DNA of 64,000 bases from the NCBI GenBank assembly GCA_035304485.1, contig DATGPZ010000069.1, forward strand, positions 1-64,000. Reading direction: 5' to 3'. This document shows positions 58,454 to 64,000 of this stretch, one piece after another. The DNA is from ZC4RG17 sp035304485. GTDB lineage: Bacteria > Actinomycetota > Acidimicrobiia > Spongiisociales > ZC4RG35. Numbering within the stretch: the first letter of the stretch is position 1; every line of letters begins with the position of its first letter. The notes below the pieces were generated by a model, which had not been told where the DNA came from, made no database searches, and was given only the letters and a program-made list of their open reading frames with translations. Position numbers and translations under genes: made by a program.

Positions 58454-58530
58454 GGGCCGCATCTCTTCTCCGCGGCCTCGTACCGGGCTTCCAACTCGAA
58501 ATTCGAATAGCAGCCGCGCTTGGAGCCCGG
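58454..58530 (+). promoter_or_regulatory. Structured leader of rpsP
   Basis: The 141-bp gap before rpsP can form GGCCGC/GCGGCC (58455-58476), then an 11-bp stem with one bulged T pairing 58483-58494 with 58520-58530. A TATGCT hexamer at 58435-58440 would start transcription just upstream, so the hairpins would lie in the mRNA leader. This could be a ribosomal-protein autoregulatory element. No known S16 leader was recognised. Confidence 0.4.
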
Positions 58531-58553
58531 CGTGGCACACGAGAGGTGAGTCG

Positions 58554-58997
58554 ATGGCCGTCAAGATGAGACTGATGCGGATGGGCAAGACCAAGTCGCC
58601 CCATTACCGCGTCGTGGTGATGGATGGACGTGCTCCCCGTGACGGTCGCTATCTCGACCTGATCGGGCGGTACGACCCGCGACAGGAGCCGTCGGTCGTC
58701 GAGATCGACACCGAAAAGGCGGTGGATTGGCTCCGCAAGGGCGCCCAGCCCACCGAAGCGGTGGCCAAGCTCCTAGATGTCTCCGGGGCCCTCACCGAGT
58801 ACAAGGTCAAGACCGGGAAGATCCACACCGTGGCAACGGCCGCCGCATCCAAGGAGCCGGAAGAGACCCCTGAAGCCTCCGAAGAGACGCCTGAGGTCGC
58901 CGAAGAGACGCCTGAGGTCTCCGAGGAGACTGCCGAGCCGACAGAGGACGAAGCCTCCACTGACGAGGCGACTTCCGACGCCTCCGAGGAGGAGTGA
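58554..58997 (+). CDS. rpsP: 30S ribosomal protein S16 with acidic repeat tail
   Basis: A 147-residue protein. Residues 1-80 are the S16 domain (VKMRLMRMGKTKSPHYRVVVMD, RYDPRQEPSVVEIDTEKAVDWL). After about residue 100 comes a highly acidic tail built of four seven-residue units EETPEAS, EETPEVA, EETPEVS, EETAEPT, then more Glu/Asp. Acidic S16 tails are known in actinobacteria, but these units are clearly tandem duplications. Cotranscribed with khpA and rimM. Confidence 0.95.
   Translation: MAVKMRLMRMGKTKSPHYRVVVMDGRAPRDGRYLDLIGRYDPRQEPSVVEIDTEKAVDWLRKGAQPTEAVAKLLDVSGALTEYKVKTGKIHTVATAAASKEPEETPEASEETPEVAEETPEVSEETAEPTEDEASTDEATSDASEEE
58860..58943 (+). repeat. Four 21-bp tandem repeats in rpsP
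   Basis: Units at 58860-58880, 58881-58901, 58902-58922 and a diverged 58923-58943. The second and third differ at a single base (GTCGCC against GTCTCC). Their length keeps the frame, so copy number could vary between strains without breaking S16. Confidence 0.8.
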
Positions 58998-58999
58998 GC

Positions 59000-59251
59000 G
59001 TGGCCAAGGGCGAGATCGTCGAACGTGTCGTCGGCTACGTGGTTCGTGAGATCGTCGACAATCCGGATCAGGTCGAGGTCACGATCATCGAGCAGGGCCC
59101 CGAGGACGTCCTGGCCGAGGTTCGGACCGCCAAAGGGGACATGGGCCGTGTCATCGGTCGTCGTGGCCGAGTCGCCCGCGCCATCCGCGCCGTAGCCGGA
59201 GCCGCCGCCGATGAGGAGGGCGTCCGGGCCGAAGTCGAGTTTGTCGACTGA
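59000..59251 (+). CDS. khpA: KH-domain RNA-binding protein KhpA
   Basis: An 83-residue single KH domain with VEVTIIEQGPEDVLAEV and the KH GXXG loop in DMGRVIGRRGRVARAIRAV. KhpA works with KhpB/Jag or in rRNA maturation. The GTG at 59000 is preferred: AGGAGG ends 7 nt upstream, while the GTG at 58994 lies only 1 nt from it. The stop overlaps the rimM start. Confidence 0.9.
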   Translation: MAKGEIVERVVGYVVREIVDNPDQVEVTIIEQGPEDVLAEVRTAKGDMGRVIGRRGRVARAIRAVAGAAADEEGVRAEVEFVD

Positions 59252-59753
59252 CGAGGACTCCGCGGTCCTCGTTGGCCGCGTCATCCGCCCGCACGGATTG
59301 CGGGGCGGGGTCGTCGTCGAACCGATAACCGATCGTCCGGTTGAGCGTTTTTCCCCGGGTTCCGTCGTCTTGGACCCTGATGGCAACCCGTTGACTGTGC
59401 GCCGGTTCGAGGCGACCGAGCGAGCCCCCGTCATCACCTTCGAGGAGATTGGAGACCGCGATCAGGCCGAGCGTCTACGCGGTCTCTATCTGTATGTGAA
59501 CGAATACCAGCGCCGCGATCTCGAAGACGAGGAATATTGGCCCGAGGACCTGATCGGTGCGGACGTCTTCGGCCCGGATGGTCGTCGGATCGGATCGGTG
59601 ACCGACGTCGAGATCGGCGTTGGCCAGGACCGACTCCTGATCGCAACCCCCGCCGGCCCGGTGACCGTGCCGTTCGTCTCCGAAATCGTGACCGACGTCG
59701 ACCTCGACGGCCGCCGTATAGTCGTCGATCCGCCCGATGGGCTCATCGATTGA
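59241..59753 (+). CDS. rimM: Ribosome maturation factor RimM
   Basis: Assists 30S head assembly at S19. The 170-residue protein has the N-terminal VLVGRVIRPHGLRGGVVVEP and the PRC-barrel half with EEYWPEDLIGADVFGPDGRRIG and PFVSEIVTDVDLDGRRIVVDPPDGL. A TTG start at 59241 overlaps khpA by 11 bp. The 3' end overlaps a convergent lipoprotein gene by 11 bp. Confidence 0.93.
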   Translation: MSTDEDSAVLVGRVIRPHGLRGGVVVEPITDRPVERFSPGSVVLDPDGNPLTVRRFEATERAPVITFEEIGDRDQAERLRGLYLYVNEYQRRDLEDEEYWPEDLIGADVFGPDGRRIGSVTDVEIGVGQDRLLIATPAGPVTVPFVSEIVTDVDLDGRRIVVDPPDGLID

Positions 59754-60609
59754 ACGGGATGGCAGCCACGACCGACCCGTCCGGGGTGGTGAGCCTCAGG
59801 GTGTCGTAGGGGTCCTCGCCCACCGGGAGGATCAGATGGAAGGCCGTCCAGACGTTGGGGCTCGGCTCGAGGCTCAGCGTGTCCTCGATGACCACCCGGT
59901 CGCCTAGGAGCACCTCGGCGGTCAACGATTCGATGTCGCCTGTCGCATAGCCGGTCACGTCCAGCACACCGCCGGCCTCGGCGGCCGATCCCGGCTCCAC
60001 GACCACGACCTCCGGAGTCATCAGTGGGCGGCCGACCTCCGGGCCTCCCGGCTGGAGCTCGATCTCCAGCCGAGCCGGAGACGTGAGGATCCGGGCGCGG
60101 GCCACCGCCGGCTGCGACAAGACCAAGTCCACGAAGCGGCGACCTTCCTCGGCAACCGGCACGAACAAGCGCTCCAATGAGCCTTCCTCGACCAGCTGGT
60201 CGGAGACGACCGATGCGGTGGCGGCGGTCTCGATGCGGATGACCCCTGCGTTGCGGAGGATGCGGGCGGTGAGCGCTGGGGGAGTGGTGGCGGGCGCACC
60301 GTCCTCGGTGGCGAACGAAACGCTGAACCGCTGGCAGTCACCGTCCTGTCGCCAGGTGATGTCGGCGATCCGCGTCCCGTCGAAGGTGCCCCGTTCGAAG
60401 TCGAGGATTCCGCCGTCTGCCAGCATCACGTCACCCTCGGGGCAGACGGGCGCGTCGGTCGGGATCGTCTCAGGGGACGTCGCTGGGGACGTCGTCACCG
60501 CGCTGGTGGCCGGGGGAGTGGTGGCTGGTGGTGGAGGTGTCACCGTCGTGCCCCCTTCCAGGGAACACGCCGCCAAGACCATCACCAGCGAACAGACGAG
60601 GATGCGCAC
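59743..60609 (-). CDS. Secreted lipoprotein, possible Gmad2-type C-terminal domain
   Basis: A 288-residue protein with a signal peptide and lipobox VLAAC near residue 15, a Pro/Thr/Ser linker to about residue 50, a middle domain (DGDCQRFSVSFATEDGAP), and a C-terminal beta domain (VVVVEPGSAAEAGGVLDVTGYATGDIESLTAEVL) resembling the Gmad2 immunoglobulin-like domain. Two such lipoproteins with Thr/Pro linkers occur here (see 19604). Function unknown, probably cell-envelope binding. A TACCCT hexamer is 16 nt upstream of the start. It lies antisense between rimM and trmD, splitting an operon that is contiguous in most bacteria. Confidence 0.72.
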   Translation of the reverse strand: MRILVCSLVMVLAACSLEGGTTVTPPPPATTPPATSAVTTSPATSPETIPTDAPVCPEGDVMLADGGILDFERGTFDGTRIADITWRQDGDCQRFSVSFATEDGAPATTPPALTARILRNAGVIRIETAATASVVSDQLVEEGSLERLFVPVAEEGRRFVDLVLSQPAVARARILTSPARLEIELQPGGPEVGRPLMTPEVVVVEPGSAAEAGGVLDVTGYATGDIESLTAEVLLGDRVVIEDTLSLEPSPNVWTAFHLILPVGEDPYDTLRLTTPDGSVVAAIPFNR

Positions 60610-60670
60610 AGCGGCAACCAGGGTACGGCGATCTCACCGTCCGGGTGGGCGGCGTGTGGCCGCGTCTTCC

Positions 60671-60676
60671 TAGGCT
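60671..60676 (+). promoter_or_regulatory. -10 hexamer for leaderless trmD
   Basis: TAGGCT ends 9 nt before the trmD ATG at 60686. Needed here because the lipoprotein gene separates trmD from rimM. Confidence 0.5.
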
Positions 60677-60685
60677 GACCCCGGA

Positions 60686-61372
60686 ATGCGCATCTCTTTC
60701 GTCACCATCTTCCCGGAATACTTCTCCGGGCCTCTCTCGGTCGGAATCGTCGGGCGAGCGATCGATACGGGAATCGTCGAGATCGATCTCCACGACATCC
60801 GCGAGCACGGTCTGGGCGCCCACCGTCAGGTCGACGACACGCCGTATGGGGGTGGCGCGGGCATGGTGATGCGGGTCGAGCCTCTGTTTGCGACCTTGGC
60901 GCCGTTGGCCGACAGTCACCGCGTCCTCATGTCGCCCGCCGGCGCACCGCTCGACCAGGAGACGGTCGACCGACTGGCGTCGTATCCACACCTCACTCTC
61001 GTGTGCGGGCGCTACGAGGGGATCGACCAGCGAGTGATCGACACCCACATCGACGAGGAGATCTCGATCGGTGACTACGTCCTCGCCGGCGGCGAGGCGG
61101 CCGCCCTGGTCGTGACGGAGGCCGTTGTGCGTCTGCTCCCGGGGGTGGTCGGCAACCCCGATTCAGTCCGCCACGAGTCCTTCCGCACCGGACTGCTCGA
61201 GGAACCGGTCTACACCAAGCCCGCAGAATACGAGGGCCTGCGGGTCCCGGAAGTGTTGCTGTCGGGTGACCACGGCCGGATCGAGGAGTGGCGAGCCCGC
61301 CAACGGGAGGAGCGAACTCGAAGCCGACGGCCTGATCTGTGGAAGCGGTTCGTTGAGGAATCCGAGAGGTGA
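60686..61372 (+). CDS. trmD: tRNA (guanine(37)-N(1))-methyltransferase TrmD
   Basis: Methylates G37 of tRNA to keep the reading frame. The 228-residue protein begins MRISFVTIFPEYFSGPLSVG, has VDDTPYGGGAGMVMR, the knot residues LVCGRYEGIDQRVID, ISIGDYVLAGGEAAALVVTEAVVRLLPGVVGNPDSVRHESF, and YTKPAEYEGLRVPEVLLSGDH. Everything expected of the SPOUT TrmD is present. Confidence 0.96.
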   Translation: MRISFVTIFPEYFSGPLSVGIVGRAIDTGIVEIDLHDIREHGLGAHRQVDDTPYGGGAGMVMRVEPLFATLAPLADSHRVLMSPAGAPLDQETVDRLASYPHLTLVCGRYEGIDQRVIDTHIDEEISIGDYVLAGGEAAALVVTEAVVRLLPGVVGNPDSVRHESFRTGLLEEPVYTKPAEYEGLRVPEVLLSGDHGRIEEWRARQREERTRSRRPDLWKRFVEESER

Positions 61373-61420
61373 TAGACTCATACGACGTTCCGGTGCCCGT
61401 GGGTGCCGACTTCACTGCAT

Positions 61421-61437
61421 ACCCTCTTCTAGAGGGT
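61421..61437 (+). promoter_or_regulatory. Hairpin in the rplS leader
   Basis: ACCCTCT-TCT-AGAGGGT, a perfect 7-bp stem in the 120-bp gap before rplS. There is no following T-run, so it is more likely a leader element (for L19 autoregulation) than a terminator. Confidence 0.4.
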
Positions 61438-61492
61438 CGCTCTGGGCGCGTTCTCGTGCCGGCGATCCGAAACAAGACGACTAGGAGTCCCG

Positions 61493-61837
61493 ATGAACGA
61501 CCTTCAACTGTTGGAGAACGCGCAACTGCGCGACGACATCCCCGACTTTCGCGCGGGTGACACCGTGAAGGTCCACGTGCGGGTGGTCGAAGGCGGCCGG
61601 GAGCGTATCCAGGTCTTCGAGGGTGTGGTGATCGCCCGTGACGGCGGTGGAGCCCGCGCCACGTTCACCGTCCGCAAGATCAGCTTCGGTGTCGGGGTCG
61701 AGCGGGTTTTCCCTCTCCACTCGCCGATCATCGACAAGATCGAGGTCTCGCGTCGAGGGAACGTGCGCCGTTCCAAGCTCTACTACCTGCGTGACCGGGT
61801 CGGGAAGTCGGCGCGGATCAAGGAGCGGCGCGACTGA
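61493..61837 (+). CDS. rplS: 50S ribosomal protein L19
   Basis: A 114-residue protein at the 30S-50S interface: DDIPDFRAGDTVKVHVRVVEGGRERIQVFEGVVIAR, and RVFPLHSPIIDKIEVSRRGNVRRSKLYYLRDRVGKSARI. Length and blocks are standard. AGGAG lies 6-7 nt before the ATG. Its final bases overlap the apparent CTG start of lepB. Confidence 0.97.
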   Translation: MNDLQLLENAQLRDDIPDFRAGDTVKVHVRVVEGGRERIQVFEGVVIARDGGGARATFTVRKISFGVGVERVFPLHSPIIDKIEVSRRGNVRRSKLYYLRDRVGKSARIKERRD

Positions 61838-62487
61838 GCGTCCCTCTGGAGGATCGCGCGGACGGCTTTCCCTCCGAGGAGGAGCCCAGCGACGAGCGTC
61901 GCAGGACCCCGTTCTGGCTGGAGCTGCCGGGACTGTTGCTCACCGCGCTGGCGGTGGCCGTGGTCGTCAAGACTTTCCTCGTTCAGCCTTTCTACATCCC
62001 GTCCCGGTCCATGGAGCCGACGATCCAGGTCAACGATCGGGTCATCGTCAACAAGCTCTCCTATCGGGTGGGCGAGCCGGAACGAGGAGACGTCGTCGTC
62101 TTCCTCAATCCGAACCTCACCGACGAGGAACTGCAGGAAACGATCCCTGAGGCGGTCATCCGCTCCATCCTCGAGGCGGTCGGCATCCGCACCCGGGGCG
62201 AAGACGATCTGATCAAGCGGGTCGTCGCGGTCGGTGGAGACACGGTGGCGATCCGTGACGGGCGTCTCGAGATCAACGGTGAGGCACCCGAGGAGCCCTA
62301 TCTGGCATCGGGCGAAGACATGGCCGACTTCGGACCGGAGACGGTCCCCGAGGGGCACGTGTTCGTCATGGGCGACAACCGCAACGCCAGCCACGACTCG
62401 CGCTACTTCGGTCCGGTGCCGGTCGACGAGATCATCGGTGAGGCGTTTCTGCGGATCTGGCCGCTGGATCGTTTCGGCGGGCTCTGA
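61834..62487 (+). CDS. lepB: Signal peptidase I, apparent CTG start
   Basis: Cleaves Sec and Tat signal peptides outside the membrane. From CTG at 61834 the protein is 217 residues: an acidic cytoplasmic N-terminus, one transmembrane helix (LPGLLLTALAVAVVVKTFLV), catalytic Ser in PSRSMEPTI near residue 59, catalytic Lys in DLIKRVVAVGGD near residue 128, and GDNRNASHDSRYFGPV. The first ATG/GTG/TTG in frame (TTG at 61936) would begin inside the transmembrane helix and lose FWLELPG. The frame upstream is open and protein-like (ERRRTPFWLEL), and AAGGAG lies 9 nt before the CTG. A CTG start overlapping rplS is therefore proposed; unproven. Confidence 0.88.
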   Translation: MSVPLEDRADGFPSEEEPSDERRRTPFWLELPGLLLTALAVAVVVKTFLVQPFYIPSRSMEPTIQVNDRVIVNKLSYRVGEPERGDVVVFLNPNLTDEELQETIPEAVIRSILEAVGIRTRGEDDLIKRVVAVGGDTVAIRDGRLEINGEAPEEPYLASGEDMADFGPETVPEGHVFVMGDNRNASHDSRYFGPVPVDEIIGEAFLRIWPLDRFGGL

Positions 62488-62579
62488 AAAGGGCGGATTG
62501 TCACTAGCGTCTGATATCTACGGGACACATCCCAGGCGTTCGAAGATCGCAGTTGGGATGTCGAGTCGGGAAGGATCTG

Positions 62580-62867
62580 ATGGAAGAAGATCTCGAGCGC
62601 TACGAGACCGAATCCGAACTGGCGATCTACAAGGAGTATCGGGATGTCCTCCCGTTGTTCCGCTTCGTCGTGGAGACCGAGCGGCGCTTCTACCTCGCCA
62701 ACGACGTGGAGGTCGAGCGAAAGACCGACGGCGATTCCCTCTACTTCGAGATCACGCTCCGTGATGCCTGGGTGTGGGACATGTTCCGCCCCGCCCGATT
62801 CCTGAAGCAGGTCACCGTCCTCACCTTCAACGACATCAACATCGAGGAACTCGAGAAGGGCGACTGA
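62580..62867 (+). CDS. DUF2469 family protein
   Basis: A 95-residue actinobacterial protein with the family blocks MEEDLERYETESELAIYKEY, FRFVVETERRFYLANDVEV and WDMFRPARFLKQVTVLTF. It lies, as usual, downstream of lepB and before yraN, but the rnhB gene normally between lepB and DUF2469 is missing. Function unknown. The ATG at 62580 has AAGGA upstream; nine extra codons of a longer frame are excluded. Confidence 0.9.
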   Translation: MEEDLERYETESELAIYKEYRDVLPLFRFVVETERRFYLANDVEVERKTDGDSLYFEITLRDAWVWDMFRPARFLKQVTVLTFNDINIEELEKGD

Positions 62868-62868
62868 G

Positions 62869-63189
62869 GTGGATCGGGCTCGAGTGGGAACCATCGGTGA
62901 AGAAGTCGCCGCCCACTTCCTCGCCCGGCACGGACTCTCGGTCGTGGCCCGCAACGTGGAGCTGCCGGGCGGCGAGATCGACATTCTCGCCCTGGATGGG
63001 CCGGTTCGGGTGTCAGTGGAGGTACGGACCGTGACCGGATCCCAAGACCCGCTCCAGGCCTTCGGTTTCGAGAAGGCCAGCCGTGTCCGGAGCCTCGCCA
63101 ATCGCATCGGAGCCCAGCGGGTCGATCTGGTGGCGATTCGTCTCAAGCCAGAGGCAGCCGAGGCCCGGTGGGTCAAGGGCGCCGCCTGA
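62869..63189 (+). CDS. yraN: UPF0102 (YraN) endonuclease-like protein
   Basis: A 106-residue PD-(D/E)XK-fold protein. It has RVGTIGEEVAAHFLARHGLSVVARNVELPGGEIDILALDG, with the acidic GEID residue, and SVEVRTV where the family usually has VEVKTR. An Arg replaces the catalytic lysine, so nuclease activity is doubtful. The GTG start is 1 bp after the DUF2469 stop. Usual neighbours comM and dprA are not found after it. Confidence 0.9.
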   Translation: MDRARVGTIGEEVAAHFLARHGLSVVARNVELPGGEIDILALDGPVRVSVEVRTVTGSQDPLQAFGFEKASRVRSLANRIGAQRVDLVAIRLKPEAAEARWVKGAA

Positions 63190-63399
63190 TCAGCGGCGTC
63201 GCTGGCGGCGCATCTCCAGATGCCAGCAGCCGTGATGCCAATGCCGCCTGAGATCCGGAGCGGTATCGGGGACGACCACCAGATGGAAGGTGCCCGGAGG
63301 TATCTGAGAGGTGCAGCCCGGGCAGACATATGCCTTGCGGGCGGCATAGGGCTGGACCGGTGTGACTGACACCTCGAAGTGGCCCCAGCGGGTCGTCAC
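63190..63399 (-). CDS. Small actinobacterial zinc-ribbon-like protein
   Basis: A 69-residue protein with TTRWGHFEVSVTPVQPYAARKAYVCPGCTSQIPPGTFHLVVVP and a C-terminal HWHHGCWHLEMR. The CxxC and HxxC residues suggest a zinc site. Close relatives occur throughout actinobacteria, often misnamed ATP/GTP-binding. The GTG at 63399 overlaps the miniprotein stop (GTGA). The first ~106 codons of the longer frame are non-coding in character. Role unknown. Confidence 0.75.
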   Translation of the reverse strand: MTTRWGHFEVSVTPVQPYAARKAYVCPGCTSQIPPGTFHLVVVPDTAPDLRRHWHHGCWHLEMRRQRRR

Positions 63400-63506
63400 C
63401 CGAAGAACCCCCACAGCAGCAGTGCCACCGTCACCACCAGGGCTATCACCACCGCAGCGATGTCGGCCACGCTCCGCTCTTGGTCTCGAAACGGATTGAA
63501 ACCCAT
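63396..63506 (-). CDS. 36-residue single-helix membrane miniprotein
   Basis: Translates to a short polar head (MGFNPFRDQERSVAD) followed by one transmembrane helix rich in Val/Ala/Leu, ending LLWGFFG. The head FNPFRDQERS and the WxFFG-like end are recognisable in small membrane proteins of other actinobacteria, where they are next to the same zinc-ribbon gene (recalled pattern, not searched). The stop overlaps the next GTG (GTGA), a strong sign that both are real and coupled. It is too short for ordinary gene callers. Confidence 0.65.
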   Translation of the reverse strand: MGFNPFRDQERSVADIAAVVIALVVTVALLLWGFFG

Positions 63507-63564
63507 ACCCGCACGGTAACTCCCCCGGGCCTCGATCAGTACGCACCGCCGTCGCCACAACGGT

Positions 63565-63570
63565 TAGCGT
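63565..63570 (+). promoter_or_regulatory. -10 hexamer for leaderless enoyl-CoA hydratase
   Basis: TAGCGT ends 8 nt before the ATG at 63579. Confidence 0.5.
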
Positions 63571-63578
63571 CAGATCCC

Positions 63579-64000
63579 ATGACCTGGACGAAGATCGAAG
63601 ACCGCGGGCCGATTCGGTGGGTGACCCTCGAGAACGCGGGCAAGCGCAATGCTGTGCCTCTGCACGGATGGTCGGAACTCCAGTCAGCGGTGCTCGACTT
63701 CGAACGGTCCTCGGCACGTGTTCTCGTCATCACCGGAGCGGGCGGAGATTTCTGTGCGGGAGTTGAGCTGGATCCGGCTCTGGCGAAGGCGAGCCTGATC
63801 GACCGCCATCGACGCATGAAGGCGGTAGCCGAGGTGGCGACGACCCTCCACCGTGCAACCAAACCCACGATCGCAGCAGTCGACGGAGTGGCCGTCGGGG
63901 CGGGCATGAACCTGGCTCTCGGGTGCGATGTCGTGATCGCCTCGACCCGGGCCCGGTTTTCCGAGATCTTCGTTCGGCGCGGGCTGACGCTCGACTTCGG
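63579..64000 (+). CDS. Enoyl-CoA hydratase/isomerase family protein (3' end beyond window)
   Basis: Crotonase-fold enzyme, only the first 140 residues visible. It starts MTWTKIEDRGPIRWVTLENAGKRNA, has the first oxyanion block GAGGDFCAGVELD and the second AAVDGVAVGAGMNLALGCDVVIAS, then FSEIFVRRGLTLDFG at the edge. Likely beta-oxidation or a related acyl-CoA hydratase. With fadD and etfBA it makes a third fatty-acid degradation function in the window. Substrate unresolved without the rest. Confidence 0.88.
   Translation, partial: MTWTKIEDRGPIRWVTLENAGKRNAVPLHGWSELQSAVLDFERSSARVLVITGAGGDFCAGVELDPALAKASLIDRHRRMKAVAEVATTLHRATKPTIAAVDGVAVGAGMNLALGCDVVIASTRARFSEIFVRRGLTLDF

Overview
The window is GC-rich chromosomal backbone from a high-GC actinobacterium. 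The best fit is a deep-branching or uncultured lineage of the Acidimicrobiia type, but that placement is inference. Supporting it are a SepIVA-like septation protein, an AdnA/AdnB-like helicase-nuclease pair, an MtrA-MtrB-LpqB-like operon, DUF2469, a mycothiol-type DinB-like protein and an InhA-type enoyl reductase. At least sixteen genes carry a TANNNT -10 hexamer 6-10 nt before the start codon, the signature of leaderless actinobacterial mRNAs. No rRNA, tRNA, CRISPR array, insertion sequence or prophage was seen.

Layout. 1-11000: PlsB (partial), Dtd, PlsY, two large UvrD-type helicase-nucleases, glutamate dehydrogenase and a small RecB-type nuclease. 10987-11730: the only long gene-free stretch. 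It holds two divergent promoters, three TTTTCGCG-type repeats and what look like two structured non-coding RNAs. 11731-24335: a PH-domain membrane protein, acyl-CoA synthetase, FabI/InhA, an orphan histidine kinase, an alpha/beta hydrolase with a MurF-like ligase, an MtrA-MtrB-LpqB-like operon and a D-Ala-D-Ala ligase. 24346-33846: rpmB, a FakA-like protein lacking its kinase domain, recG, a small ArsR/SRPBCC operon, then the compact housekeeping run rsmD-coaD-sepIVA-yceD-rpmF-plsX-rnc. 33847-40459: RDD, SpoIIM and a five-gene DUF58/MoxR membrane operon. 40483-47461: mutM, acyP, an unknown gene, smc, ftsY, cdd. 47451-57003: an RNA methyltransferase, etfBA, deoA, an alkyltransferase-like protein, PEP carboxylase and an ABC exporter with its TetR regulator. 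57087-64000: ffh, rpsP, khpA, rimM, a lipoprotein, trmD, rplS, lepB, DUF2469, yraN, two very small actinobacterial genes and a partial enoyl-CoA hydratase.

How it fits together. Ribosome assembly (L28, L32, S16, L19, RimM, KhpA, RsmD, TrmD, RNase III), the SRP route (Ffh, FtsY, LepB), phospholipid acyl transfer (PlsB, PlsX, PlsY), envelope growth (Ddl, MurF-like, SepIVA, MtrAB-like) and DNA repair (AdnAB-like, RecG, MutM, alkyltransferase-like protein, SMC) are intermingled in tightly packed runs with four-base start/stop overlaps. The strongest candidates for undescribed biology are the divergent RNA locus at 10987-11730, the kinase-less FakA relative, an apparent CTG start of lepB, and an unknown gene whose -10 element lies inside a perfect dyad.
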